Shown here piece after piece: positions 25,261 through 38,883 of a stretch of 64,000 nt of DNA (position 1 is the first letter of the stretch; the number at the start of each line of letters is the position of its first letter). Below the pieces are notes generated by a model, which was not told the DNA's origin, did not search any database, and saw only the letters and a program-made list of their open reading frames with translations. Source of the DNA: Antedon mediterranea (lineage: Eukaryota > Echinodermata > Crinoidea > Comatulida > Antedonidae); assembly GCF_964355755.1 (NCBI RefSeq), contig NC_092671.1:8071001-8135000 (forward strand). Reading direction: 5' to 3'. Both the position numbers and the translations under genes were made by a program.

Positions 25261-28200
25261 GCACTCATAGTAAATCAGAGAGATAACTTTCAAAAGTTGC
25301 TGTAATTACAAAACACAGGACTGTTAGCTAAATATAGTACGAAAGTGAAACGCAATACTGTAGTACCGGCAACTAGACTATTTAAAAAAAAATTCCTTTT
25401 TTGTTGTTTTGTAGTGCGATGGATTTTTTTTAGATGAAAAGTGTACGCTTGGCTAAAACTTCAATTGTTGCTCGATGTATTTAATTCTGGAGGTCAAACT
25501 TACTATTTCTTCTATGTGCAAGTTCGCGTTTCACTTGTATTGTATTTGAATTTGTTTAAATAAAAATACATTTTGCATTAAGAAAGAATAATTATTATAA
25601 TAATGCAATTAATTTAGCTCACATCCATCTAATGTATTACTTATGGTTTCGATTATCGTTCTGTTGGTATATTGTGAATCGCTATTACAATCACAAAAGT
25701 TAATAATCGATCTGCAAAATAGTATTGTGTTTTTTTTTTATTTCTAATTTGCAAAATTGTTTCGGACTATTTTAAACGTCTAAAAATTGATAATTGCTAT
25801 TTTAAAACGCCTTTTTAACTTGCTAACAACTTCATTTTTTGTTGTAATTCGACTGTTAATAAAGAATGATAATCGTTTTAGGATCCTAAATTACTTTAAC
25901 GATCTACCCCCTTCTTTTAATCGAATCCACAACAATGTTGATCTAAAAAAGCGGTACCTTTTACACAGACAATTAGTATAATTATCAAAGGGCAACCAGT
26001 ATGTAACTACGACAAGAATTCCTGAGGAAACATCAGTAATTATAATCACCAAAAACTATTATTGAATAAAAGTGTTTATTGTTCTCCGAGTGGTGTATAT
26101 TGCAACTGTATTTTCGTGTTTTTTACGACCAATCCCATGCTAAATATTGATATGTGATTTCTATGAACTTATACTCATATTATGCTGATGTATAATATAG
26201 TTGTGTCTGGGATGACCGCCATCTCTACTATTCCCTTTACCATTTACCACCACAAGTTAGTTGTGACATAATGAACCCTGAACCATGACAACAAATAGTG
26301 ATAAAATATTCCCCTTATTTTTATAGCATGTCATAATTTGGCATTATTCTATTCAATAACGGGAAAAATAAATATAAAGTGCCGGTCATAAATAAACACG
26401 TGATACAATTTAACCTCGTTAAATGTCTGTTTCTAGAGTTCATTGACAACATGACCTAACTTTGGACAAATCTGGGGGACTAATGTTTTGTCGGTAAACA
26501 GTTTCAGAGATACGATAGAGAAAACGCTGAAGTTTACTGTTTAAATTAGATAACATAGGCATCAACTCAAACATTTCCGAGATACCGATACCGATTAATG
26601 TGTTTACTATAACGAAATAATTATGCGGCAGATACTAATGTATATAGAAATAATTTTAGACTTTATATTATTATCTGATATCACATTAGTAATTTAGATA
26701 TTTGATGTTATAACGATGACAACTCTCTTAAAATTACTATCGCAAAGTTACGCAGCTGTTATTTAATTCGAAAATATTATATTTCAGAAATATAATATAT
26801 GATAAATTCCTATGTCATTTATTATCTATACACCGGTAGTTCTGGACCAATTGCGTCACTCGGTTGTGTAATTCACCAGAAGAGAGTGACAGCTTTGCAT
26901 GGGCGTAAGAAAAAGATATGAAGCAATTTTCGGTCATCTTGTATTGTGTTACTTTATTGTATCATAACTATGCATGTATTTCGTAAACTATATTGTTTTA
27001 AGTAGTGAATTTGAATTGTTTGCAAATTTAAGATAAAACAGAACAATTGTCTCAAATAATATGTTACACTACACAGCCATAAATTATTATTCTCGGTCAT
27101 TACGTCACATTCCCCTCTTCTTCAAATTGTTCAATTTGTTGCTAATGTTGGAACATGATAAATTAAATTTGATTTGATTTTATTAGTTTACCGTGCGTAA
27201 TCAACATAAACTTTTCACACACAAAATATTTACATAGAAATATCATAAATGTTTCTTTTAATTCACCGACGTTTTTTATTTAATCGATATAGTTTGTTTG
27301 AAATCAATTTTTATCTGACACTTATCTTATAAATTGCATGTAGCAAAAAAACAAGGTGAATTCAAGTTAAATTGAACTAAAAATAGACCAACAATTTCCC
27401 AGGATATAATCTAATCAATCGTTTTCTTTATTTTAGTTGATAATTTTGGTTCCACACCTGTTTGAAAAATGGATTGCACAATAATCAATAATCAATAATC
27501 AATTCGGTTTGTGTGGGGATTTTAACAGTATTCTTAAGCATGGTTCAACAATAATTGTTGAACCATGCTATATAATCAACTACAACGTTAAAAACTCTGT
27601 ATTTGGAATCTTTTATACAATAAAGCCTACATAGATTATTTTCATTTTCTGTTACAAGTTGTTAATATTTAACCAATATTTGACGAATACGGCCTTACAA
27701 TCGTTGTGTTTGTTTTAAGAACGACGTCTAAATCGCCGAAAATTAACAAAAGTCAACAAACATGATTTTCGAAATATTAAATAAACACTAAATTATCAAA
27801 ACGAAACACATAATTATCAAATCATAATGATAATTATATTAGGCCTGTAGTATGTAACAGTAATTTTATTATACGGAACCTATCGTTTACATAGCGTTAA
27901 TATCGTTTACAATATCCGGAAATAATATCAAATGTCAAAAAGTTATTATTTCTGTTTTTGAAATACCACTTTCTCTTTGTGATCGATTAGTCTACTTTAA
28001 CGGCCACACATCAGTATGTTTAGACGAAGTATATCTACCTAGACCATGATTTACAATGAGTATGCAATACGGACAATGTAGCCAGTCGCTTAATGCAAAC
28101 AACGCTAGGCTATGTCAACTGAAAAGCTAAGGTCAGTTTCAAGTACACATTCTGTGGGTCAGAGGACATTCAGCCCGTTAAACACTATCATCTTCAAACA

Positions 28201-29190
28201 TCTATTTTCGTGTGTGAATCTACTTAGCCTAGAAGGCAATATATTCTATTTGTTACTGGATGTCCGACAACAGTGTGGTTATTTTGCATGGTTCCGGTTT
28301 CATATTTTCTACAAATTAGGCACTCTAATTATTTACTTGATTAAATATGTTAGTATCTGTGCAGTAGACTTGCCCCAGTTTCGAGTACAAGGGTCGCCGG
28401 GACGAAGTTTAATATTTAACAAGGATTGTCAATGTTTTCTTATCTTTACAACTGATGTTTGCGATAAGGTATGGCTTTTTATGTCTGATCGAACGAGTTG
28501 ATTTGACCATTTCTGCCAGGGCACAGAGACGACACACGCGACAAAGGATGTCTGTAGGGGAAATTGATTGTTCCATCATCAGGATGTCGGCAGAAATAAT
28601 TAGCTGTAGCTATCATGCCGGTTAGGATGTTGTAATAAGGTATGCATTTCATATTAGGTCATCATGTTCATGTGAGAACACAATATGGTATTTGTAATTT
28701 GTATTTTACTAAGGATTATGCATTTAAATAGTTGCAAGGATCGTCCATTTTAAAGTTAAACTAAAATCGACTTGTTCACACCTTTCCGTGACTCTGACAC
28801 GTGTACGGTTTCCTTATTACGACCTTCTTTCAGGTCACGACTTGTGATAGACCTAACAAACAAAGGAGCCAATCAGGAAAACAATTTATAATACAAATAT
28901 ATTTTATATTAATTTACCAAATTACTAAATTCAAATAGTAAGCCAATTTTGTTGTCCATTTTATATAAAACATAGCCAACTGTAATGTGTTTTGTAGCAA
29001 ACCGATATACAAACATATATAGCCTATTCCATTAATAATAATAATGCTGATTTTAAAGATGGATACCTAGCACTTGCTTTCAAGAATTAGAATAACATGT
29101 TATCCGAAATGTTATGGAAATGCCTGTGGGTCAGCACCGGTGGGGTCAGGAGGACGAGCATCGTCAGAATACATGGTTAAAACGTGACAA
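25261..29190. other. intergenic DNA upstream of mir-10
   Basis: No supported gene. It includes a perfect 33-bp palindrome (27537-27569) and a 129-codon ATG-initiated open frame (28112-28501) without recognisable domains. The 28.5-29.2 kb part is less AT-rich and may belong to the primary transcript of mir-10. Confidence 0.45.
27537..27569. repeat. perfect 33-bp palindrome
   Basis: Arms AGCATGGTTCAACAAT and ATTGTTGAACCATGCT are exact reverse complements (16 + 1 + 16). The arms do not extend further. Confidence 0.95.
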
Positions 29191-29194
29191 ATTC

Positions 29195-29275
29195 CTAGGT
29201 AAGATCTACCCTGTAGATCCGAATTTTGTGTAAAATGATATCACAGATTCGGGTCTCGAGGTACCTCTTGACTAG
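29195..29275 (+). ncRNA. mir-10: microRNA mir-10 precursor
   Basis: The 5' arm at 29207-29230 begins TACCCTGTAGATCCGAATTT, the bilaterian miR-10 mature sequence with intact seed ACCCUGU. The 3' arm (about 29242-29263) carries the complementary AGATTCGGG..CTC..AGGTA. Pairing continues below the mature region (CTAGGTAAGA at 29195-29204 with TCTTGACTAG at 29266-29275), giving a roughly 80-nt hairpin with a small AT-rich loop. Position between Hox5 and Hox4 on the Hox strand is the conserved bilaterian location. The mature has four T after CCGAA where the usual form has three, a one-base insertion outside the seed. Known role: post-transcriptional repression of Hox and other mRNAs. Confidence 0.96.
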
Positions 29276-32200
29276 TGGCCAACATCATTGATCATCCGTA
29301 TAATATTTGTGGCTGATCAAGATATTTCTGTCTATCGTTATCATCGACAAAAACAGGTTTGCGTACGAAGTTATAGTTGGTAATGGAATGTGATCTCAGT
29401 ATAAGTAATTGTACATGTCATTACTCAGGTATGCTTCTTTCACTCATTGATTCAATTTATAAGTTAGGCCTAGACAAAACCTCACAAATGAGAGGGGTTG
29501 TGGTGTTACTGTTAGACCATGGCAACACTCGAATGGAAAGTTATATATCGATATCAAACTTACGTAAAAATGCAGACGAAAAAAAGCATGAGGTGGGATT
29601 GTAGCCTATTATTTTAAATCCATTTTAATGTCTACCGATCAAGACAAAGGCATAGGTCTACAATATCATTAAAAATCCATTTTCAATATTTAAATAAAGC
29701 ATAAAGCGTTACTATTACTTAACACTTAATTGATTAAACAATACTTTATTTGGAAGCGATGAATTAATAAGTAACTCATTATAAAATGTTGTTTCATTTT
29801 GTGCCAATCTGCCAAATTTATGTTATTTACCATATTCCAATGGGTGCGCATAAGTTTTGAACTCATCTTACCAATAGCTACAGTTTGGCATACATCCTGA
29901 CTCTCAATCCGACTTATTCTGATATATTATAATAATATGCAAGATTGTCGAAGTAGACCTTTAAGAACACGTATTAACAACGAATAATCCTGCATCAATT
30001 AATCATTATTGACTTCAAATAGGTGAGTTACGAAATATGATCAATCGTCATTAATCAAATATTTTTTTTCTTCTAAGGTTAGTTGACACATTCTGCTGAA
30101 ATCACGTCTCTGTAAGTGTCAACAAATTTGCATATCAGTGGATGATGTTTTGTACCATGTATTAACTGTGGCCTACAAAATGTGCCTATACTGCAAAACG
30201 AAGCTAACTTGATTGTTTCAAAATGTCCGACAACCGAAACAATTGTACATTACATGCACATTAATTCCACGTCTTGTAAAAATGTATACATTATTTTTTT
30301 ACAGTACTTACCGGTACCATATTGCTTATGAATCTGAGGTCCAAAAATATTTCTTTTAAAATGTGTCTAATAATAAAGATAAATACATACACATTATTAG
30401 GTTTAATGATGAATTGTGTGGGCTATGATTTATAGATATAAGTGGACTCGGGTTTTCCCCCGAATTTGGTCAATTATTTTTTCTAATATTTCATTTGCCG
30501 GTCTTTATCCCAAACCACAATTTAATCATAATCATAATTATAACCCAGAGTGTGTAATAATAATATGATTAAGGTTTCACCAAAGGCCACAAACTAAGCA
30601 CAAATTGCTAATCAACAGCCAATAATCGATTTACATTATTTGAACTTCCCGTTAAGCATTTTGACCTATTCCCTTTTGACCCATAATTATTTAAAAGGAA
30701 ATGATGTATCCTTATACAACTTAACATTAAGGAAAATCGAGAACAAAATAAATAAATTAAGGTTCATTATTCGTTTTAAAATAAAAATTTGATACAGGAC
30801 AAATGTAACAACGACGAAATAATTTTGTGTAAAATAAATATTATTTATACAATTAAAAAAAACTTTTCAGCACAGGAAAAAACTATAGTTTCCAACAACC
30901 AATAAAGCAATAAAGGCTCTTTGTGGCGTGCCATATTTTTTTAGTTTCAATCTTGACCTACCATGTGATAAACATTGGTTCACATGAACGAACAAGAAGG
31001 TTAACCGACCTCATAAATAATCGTATACACTAGAACTATAGCTTGTTCAATCGCTTGTATTTTGACAACTTGTACTCGTAAGATTAACGACATGCAAATT
31101 TAGTCTATAAGGAAAAAAAGAACTGATTTCAAGTCAGAGGGGTACGTTTCCTCATTATGTATTCTCGCTTTGTAAAATCAACCTGATCACATTTCAACTA
31201 GTGACGTTAAAGTTATTGCAAAAAAAGAAGTGAACATATTCCAGGCCACACGTGTGATACATTCTTAATTTCCATATTGTAAATTTCTTCTGTTTTCTTT
31301 CAGAGCAAAAGAAGTAGGCGAATACACTTTCATAAGATTACACTGGGCAAAATATTTGATCTTTTACAATTTAAAATAGGATGAGTAAGAACAAATTTTA
31401 AATATTATTGCACACACAGCACATAAGCTTTATTGGATATCTTAATTTAATTGCAAACATTAAAAGCAAGTGTACTGTAATACTACACAATGTATTTTAG
31501 CCTGTTTTTAGCCATCAAGGAAGAGTGATTCCCTTATCATAGTTACGGTACCAACATCTGCAAATTAAACATTATAACATTGAAATAAGAAGATGATCCC
31601 ATTTACACCGAAACTATAAAACAGGTGCCTGGACAACAGCAACAACATGATATGATTGGATATGTATTGTAAATATGATACGGATGTTATTAGTATTGCC
31701 AATCATATATATTTTTTTCAAATGATTAGAATGATTAGCTTTTATATTAGCTTAGAAATGTGCTCTGAGTTTAGTACATATTAATATCTTAAAATAATAT
31801 GCACACTCCATGTACATGTAATATGGTGTATGGATTATTGAATTATCGCTGTTCGATATACTACAATTTAAATGCAAAAACGCAATATTCATTGTGTAAT
31901 GCCGTTTTTAAAAAGAATTTTTTAAACAATATTTCTAATATTAATTTTAACCAAAGTTACAAAATGAGTTGTCTACTTATAAATATTTTACATTGTACTT
32001 TAATGCAAGATGAGTAATCGGTGTTCTATGACCTGGCAATCCAAACAAACTCCATCCACTAATTCAATACCACAATCAAACGTGCTTGTTGCAAAGAACG
32101 AAAGCGATATTATGTGGTCCAGAGTTCAGTCTGGTGGTATTGAGTAAAGACTGTGCCTTTATTGATTGGCAGATTATTGATTTTCTGACTTGAATAATTT

Positions 32201-32354
32201 TGAGAAAAATAACATAATATTATATCGAAAAAGTTATTCAAATCGTTTCTTATAAATACATTTGATTAAAAAAAATTGTTTATCGTCGAAAGACACCATC
32301 GTTGCATTACGTCCAATATTTGCATTTTTCAAAGACTACATAGTTTTCTTATAT

Positions 32355-32401
32355 ATTCATTCATTCATTCATTCAATCTTTTATTTCGGAAAACTCTGGT
32401 C
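32355..32401 (-). mobile_element. non-LTR retrotransposon 3' tail-like fragment
   Basis: On the minus strand this reads AATAAAAGATTGAATGAATG followed by more TGAA units, the tail form seen at the 3' ends of CR1/L2-type elements. No upstream reverse-transcriptase coding sequence is visible, so it is a truncated remnant at most, or a plain (ATTC)n microsatellite. Confidence 0.35.
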
Positions 32402-34572
32402 CAATATTACGTCATCATATTCCGATATCGGAATCTACACATTATTCTCGTCGATCAAACATTCATTATACAGTACGTAAAATGGAAAACTCACTTGCTT
32501 AATTACTATGATGCTATCTACCAAGTTTTTTTAAAAAGATAACTTCTGAAACAGTATCATAGTACAGTGTTTATTGTTACTGCTGCACTTTTTCAATGGC
32601 ACACTTCAACTTGAAGATGTAGTAAAAATAGTATACATAAAAGCACAACAAAATAAAAGAAGAAGAATATATTTATAAAACTACTTAATGACATAACTAT
32701 TTGAGCCCTCTATATATAATTACAGTCATAGATTTTAAGAATCAATGTAATACTTAATACTTGTGAATAATATTAATTCTCGAACATAAACATAAGCATT
32801 TTATTCACGAACTTTCGGAGCGCGCGTTTTAAATAGCGGATAATATGGTATTACGGTATAATTTGGATGCGAGTGTCAACGTGATGTTTATTCATGGTGC
32901 TCGTACGAAAAAAAAGGACAACCGATTTGAAACGATCTCCAACCGTCAAAACAGAAAGGTGAATATTGAAGAATTTTGAACGACTTTACAAAATCATACA
33001 TAATACATAACATGTTCTGTTATGATTAATGGTTAACGCTGTTTTCACACTTCGTTTCGTTACAATTTGCTTGTACAACGACACTACCTTATAAGCACGG
33101 TTTTGGTATAAATTTTTACCGTAAATGTGAATAGGTTTTGTATGTTTTATAAGCCCATTTTAAAAAGACAATTAAAAAAATCAAATACAAATAATATCAA
33201 TGTTTTATTGTTCCTAAATTAATATTTTTTATGTTTAATATCTACATAGAAATAATCGTGCAGTAGTTGGTATTGTATTTCAATTGTTGTTCTTATCTTA
33301 AAATATAACTATTATTATGTACATAGTAACCAGACAGATCCAAGCTCATTTGAATATCAGCCCTCTATAACAATTCTTCTAATTATTGCTCTGCGTGTTA
33401 ACTATCTACAGGTCCATAATCAGCCGACAAGATTTTAAACCAATGTTTGCTAACCGTATAAAGTTGCGGCATTCGTTATATGTACTTTAATTGATAATCG
33501 AGCTATTTGTTCGGTTCAATTCAATACACGTTGACAGGTAGTATGATAAATATGCAATCATAAGGTCTACCGTTCACCGCTAAGTAGCTAGACTATGAAC
33601 CACATGCACTTTGTACAGTATCATCAACTGGACCAGCCACTCCCTTTTTGCCAAAAAATCACATGACAACAAACATTTCTTCTAATCGGTTTCAAATCTT
33701 CCCTGGTTTTAATGACTTGCGTTTTAATTTAACAAACGCGGAAGTTTCTATTTTAGTTGGCACTTCACGTTTTATGTTAATGTTCTATGTTTTATAAATA
33801 TGATGCCTTATTAAATGATAAGTGGCAGCTCTGACGCTAAATAATAATTATAGTCCATATCAAGTAGTCTACAAATTATGGAATTATTTTTACTATTTAA
33901 AAAAAAAATGAAAACTTCGTTAACTAATAATTAAATGCCCTTTATAATATAAAAATCAAACACATTTCTATTTATTTTACCTATAACAAGAAAGCATGAA
34001 ACAACCCCCCGAGTATAAACAACATACTTGGATTTTATATCGTCGCGCTTTCTCTGGAAAATTATTCGAGAAATTCAGTGCGGTTAAAGTAGTCTTTTTC
34101 GAGTGGGACTCTCGAGAGCTAACATCGGTTAGCCGGGCGTAGCCAGAATCTGGTCACCGATTTTATGGGGTTGGAAAGCAAAAAAACAAAAAATAATTAT
34201 TAAAGATTATAAAAAAAATTAGCAGTGGTAATTCAATATTGATAATGTAACGTAATATTGTTATGAGATAATTAGGCCTATATGTATAGAACCAATTTTT
34301 ATTCTAAAAAACCTCTAAATTATAATTATGTTTATTTCGCATAAATTGTAATACATTGAACGTGTAATTGTTGTTTTAAATAGGACGAAAGACGAATTAA
34401 TTAACAATGACTTGAAACTGAAATTTGTCATTAATCTTAAAGAGGCAATATATCATTCAGAAATGCTCACGTATAGAATCGTGTACCGTTTGCAGAGCTT
34501 TTCTTTATTAATTCCATACCATTGTTGAAAACTGTTCGTCATTCTCTTTGTAAGCGAAACCGGCAAAAGTCG

Positions 34573-34657
34573 GCGTGTTCGAATAATCTTCTTTTGAAGA
34601 TAATTGCTCGTTAGAAGTATAAACAAGTTGTGTTATATACTAAACATTCGAACACGC
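34573..34657. repeat. 12-bp perfect inverted repeats around a small hairpin
   Basis: GCGTGTTCGAAT (34573-34584) and ATTCGAACACGC (34646-34657) are exact reverse complements flanking 61 bp. The interior holds a second hairpin, ATCTTC-TTTT-GAAGAT. Could be a tiny foldback element. Confidence 0.6.
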
Positions 34658-35979
34658 AAGGAAACGAGTGATTAAAAATGTCTTACATCACGCAAATGTC
34701 GAGATGTGAAACCGATGTTTTTTTACGCACGAAATTGGTTCTCTGACTGATAAACAAGTTTGGAAGTGCAGTAAATAATATATTTGTTCCTGGCTTTATT
34801 TGGTGTTTCATTGTTATAATGTTTTAGATTCATCATTACAAGTAAAAATTTGCCAACAATATAAGTATTACTATTATTTTTCTCAATGAATTTCTTACAG
34901 ACATGCAAACTGTTAAAGTAGATTTAGCAACCAGAAATAAGTTTATTTGTCACTGAAGTAGATTTTACAATTCTATAAACATGCATATGTAGGCCTATTA
35001 TTAATTAGTTATTAATTGCCGGAACGCAATTATAACTTTTCATTTAAAAATAAAGATACCGATTTCAGAACAATATGAAAAAAAACCACATTAGGCCTAT
35101 GAGAAACAGTAATGACATCGATACTATTATCCTAGTTAGTATGCTTAGTATGCATAGTTTGACTCCACTTACACAAAGTTTAAAAAGAAAATTAGAACCT
35201 ATGGACTTGAATGGTGTAGGCTAAATATAGAAAAGTGATAGAAGAAACCATAAGAGATTAATTCAAATACTAAAATAAATCAAAGACAGTGCAACTTGAT
35301 TGTAGCAAAAACAACAAATGAATAAGTATACGGGAACATAATAAAACACATTTTGTAAACGGGAACGCTCTTACGGTACATACTATCTAGATTAATAGAC
35401 ACACGGTAGGCCAATATGCATAATTAATAACTTCGCTTGACAATGAATTATTGGTCTAGATTTACCAAGCAAAATCAGTACACCGACATTGATAATACAA
35501 GTCTCATATCATTTTGGAGATTCAACCGTATTCGATACACATTTACGCCTAGAAGATATTCACACCATGTACGTAGATTTCTAATTGTATAGCCTATTTC
35601 ATGACAAATCAACATGGGAACACTCGACTATTAAATTTATCAGGAAGTTATGTATTTATCATTTCACCCCTATTCCGACCTCCTCTATCAACCTAGACAA
35701 AAAAAATGCAAGTAATTGCTTTTAGTTTGTACCAATAGCCCCCAAATTGTTATTATTATTTAATCAATTAATTATTTTTCTTGGAAAGTGCTGTTTAAAA
35801 CGTTATACGTTATGGCGAGCCTAACTCTCCTTCAGCTACAAGGCCCCTCTTCTACAATGATCTTCCTCTATCTATCCGCTATTCCTTATCCTTTCCCTTT
35901 TCAAAACTAAACTTATGACTTTCTCAAAACTATGTAATCCTTTTCCAGATTTTAAATTGTAAAATATTAGATATAAATA

Positions 35980-36001
35980 TTTATATATATATATATATAT
36001 A
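35980..36001. repeat. (TA)n microsatellite
   Basis: About ten TA dinucleotides. Confidence 0.85.
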
Positions 36002-36168
36002 TTATATATTTTTGCCTAATTTAACATATCAGTTATTTTCTATATTTCAAATTTTCTTATTTCATTAATAAGATATCTTAGTTTTCAATGGGATCAGTAA
36101 CATTGTCAATGTTCAACATTTCAATCATGAACAACTCGTGTGATTAATAGGCCTAAACATAGTAAATT

Positions 36169-36232
36169 ATTGTTATAGTATTATATTATATTATAACAAC
36201 TATGTTACTATAATATAATACTTTATAACAAT
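36169..36232. repeat. AT-rich hairpin
   Basis: ATTGTTATAGTATTATATTA and the reverse complement of 36209-36232 match over about 22 bp, with only a two-base indel. The loop is about 18 nt. It is AT-rich, so the complementarity is less surprising than its length suggests. Confidence 0.65.
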
Positions 36233-36808
36233 GATTTTGAAACATAGTATCACCCAAAACATAAAGTTACTGTAGTTTATTCAACGAGGTCTTAACGCCA
36301 TCTCCTTAATAATGTATATCCAGTTTTGTTTATAATCCATAGGTCAGTGAGTGAAGGGTGGTTTTTCGAAGATACCATTTACACTGAAAGGGGAGCGTGC
36401 ATATAGATATTTCAATATTAATATTTTATTACACATTCTTTTATATTGAATATACATATCCAAATATTTAAATACAGAGAAATATTTATTTTATCGTGAA
36501 TATTAAAAATCGCTTTATACATAGAAATTGTTCAAGTATATATTGTTTATAATCGACGTTCAAACATAGAGGGCAGTATTGTTATGTCAATTACTTTTTG
36601 TATTGGCCCAATGTATTACGAATTTATAGAATTGCATTCATTTAAACCATTTAACTGCGTAAATAAATTAAATAAATTTGACTGATTAAAAGGAGCTTCA
36701 ACGTTATTTCTGCTTCTTCACAACAGACAGGCCTATCACTACTACTCGATGTGTAAGATGCAGTATTTAATTGTGTAACACGTCTAAAGCAACAGTCCTT
36801 GGAATGTG

Positions 36809-36831
36809 ATTGGTTTATTTCGTACCACGTG
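36809..36831 (+). promoter_or_regulatory. orphan ATTGG + CACGTG pair upstream of Hox4
   Basis: ATTGG at 36809 and CACGTG at 36826 are 17 bp apart, as in the Hox promoters, followed by TTTATAAAAT near 36871. This could be a distal Hox4 promoter or an enhancer 6.8 kb upstream. No first exon is visible. Confidence 0.35.
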
Positions 36832-38883
36832 ACGTTAGTTAGTTCATACCATTCAACGATTATTTTTTATTTTATAAAATGCCTCATTTCACAATAAAAA
36901 AATCAAATTAATTTTTTTTTTAAAGATGTGTTCTAATTATAATCTGAGTAAGGGCAGTAAAATCTAAACATTTCGTGTGCGCAATCCATCTGTGGCGTGT
37001 ACCATTCTTATTTTATTAATATTATTTTTGTATGTATTAATAAATAATGCGAATTATAAATGATACCAGACGTATATCAAACATTACCCATACGGCCGAC
37101 CAATTTAATGTACGGTAATACATGTCAATCAATCTACAGTGACGTCACTACTGATTTACCAATAGGCTGATAGCATAATAATTTAATTGAAACATTCAAC
37201 CATTTAGCTTCGAGTGATGTGGTTACGCGTAGGATCCTAGTCACGCGTCCAATCTCTTGATACGAAATACAAGAACCGGAACTGGATTAACCAACGTCCT
37301 ATTCATAACTTAAATTATACGCGATTTTATTTTAAAGATGTTGGATTTCATAACTAAGGCGACGTCAAAAAGTAAAATATTAACATATATGGGCCTAAAT
37401 TATTATAATTAATGCAATTTCTTTTTTATTGTTAGGCCTATTATTTCGATTAGTTATCCGCACAATTGAGAAGTATATGCTACACAAACCGTTAAAATAG
37501 CAATTCTTCTGAGATTTCTTGTTAATAAGGTCTACTGTTCAGAAATGACTACTGAATATTTGTTTGATACAGTATTCACCTTTTTGTTCGTTTTACTACT
37601 GTGCAATTATGAAGAAATGTACCGGTATAAGAGTTCACATTGACCCTACTGCAGAATAATATAATTGTTTTTAAATTTTACACCGTATGGAATAAATCTA
37701 AAATCAACAAAGCTATAATGATATTGTATAAATAGCGGTAGTAATTACACACAATAAAAATCACGATTTAGAAGAAGATTAATCATAATAGGCTGTTATT
37801 TTAAATCATAAATATTATTTTAATAATAATCTCAGTTTTCCAAGAAAAGTAAATTTCGTTTTGTATATGGTTTCATTTATTCTGACACGTTTGGATGGAG
37901 TATTCCATACAGCATGATACACAGTATGGAAGAATGCTAAATAGTAGAACACCATTGGGACCCAACAATTCACTTATGTATGGCCTATCTTTCAACATAT
38001 TTTACGAACATGTATTTCTTGCTTTGATAGTTCTTTTCAATATTGCCAATGAATATATGTTGGCGTTCCCGTTTCACCAAAGTATACCCAGGGAAAGGGG
38101 AGGGGGAGGTGGGTGTCTCGAAAGAGGGATTCTATACGGTAGTCAATTGAAGCTGTATGATCTGTGAAGACGCTGCGGAGAATTGGTTATTATGTACTGT
38201 ATATTAGACTTGAAAAATGTATATGCTGTTGAAATATTAGAGGCAGTTGACTATTACTTGATGTACTTTTATTTGTCAATAAGCTCAATTAAACAAAAGT
38301 GTAGCAATTCATATCAAAGTGTCAGATTATTTATGTTTATGATTAAACATTTACGAAAGATATCGTGAGAAAGGATTAATATTAATATAACATTAATGCA
38401 AAGATGGAATACCTTGAAATGTAATAATGATCGATATGTCTAAAAAGTGAAATAGCCAAATAAGTAATTGCAATTTCGGTGTGGATTAGAAAAGAAGAAA
38501 TATTGTTGGGGAAAAATGTGACTCGAGGGAGTAGAAAGTTAGCATAGCGAATCCTCGTCTTTCTTGATCTGTGGATGGATTGCATAGGAAGAGCTCGGCT
38601 CACTGGACGCATTAAGCTTAACTTCATAGGAGCTTGACAGCGTTAGTCAGCTGCATCGGTGGAGATGTATAAATGATCAAAGTAAATTTACTGGCAACCG
38701 CCGACGTATATCATAATTTTGGAATGTTATTGTCTAAAATTGGCAATATCGAAGTTTTTTAAGCATACATTATACGTATAAAATACGTGTTTTGAAAGAT
38801 AATTCATAGTTTTGTCACAGCATATATTTTTTTTCGATCGTAATTTTCTGATTTAATTGAAACTGAAAACAATAAAAAAATAA
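36832..38883. other. intergenic DNA, no gene seen
   Basis: Contains two ACGCGT sites flanking a GGATCC at 37225-37247 and one TAGGCCTA at 37433. Short open frames at 37895-38627 have no family features. Confidence 0.5.

Larger units (their letters stand above)
29280..36808. other. intergenic DNA between mir-10 and Hox4, left part
   Basis: Non-coding and AT-rich. It contains TAGGCCTA at 29465, 34273, 34990, 35092 and 36148, ATAGAGGGC motifs at 32705, 33360 and 36566, a GC-richer structured patch at 34050-34170, and the inverted repeats listed separately. No gene recognised. Confidence 0.5.

Noticed and set aside
28656-28675. Retinoic-acid-response-like half-sites (AGGTCA)
   Set aside because: AGGTCA half-sites occur in several places, but no convincing DR5 or DR2 pair was found near any Hox gene.
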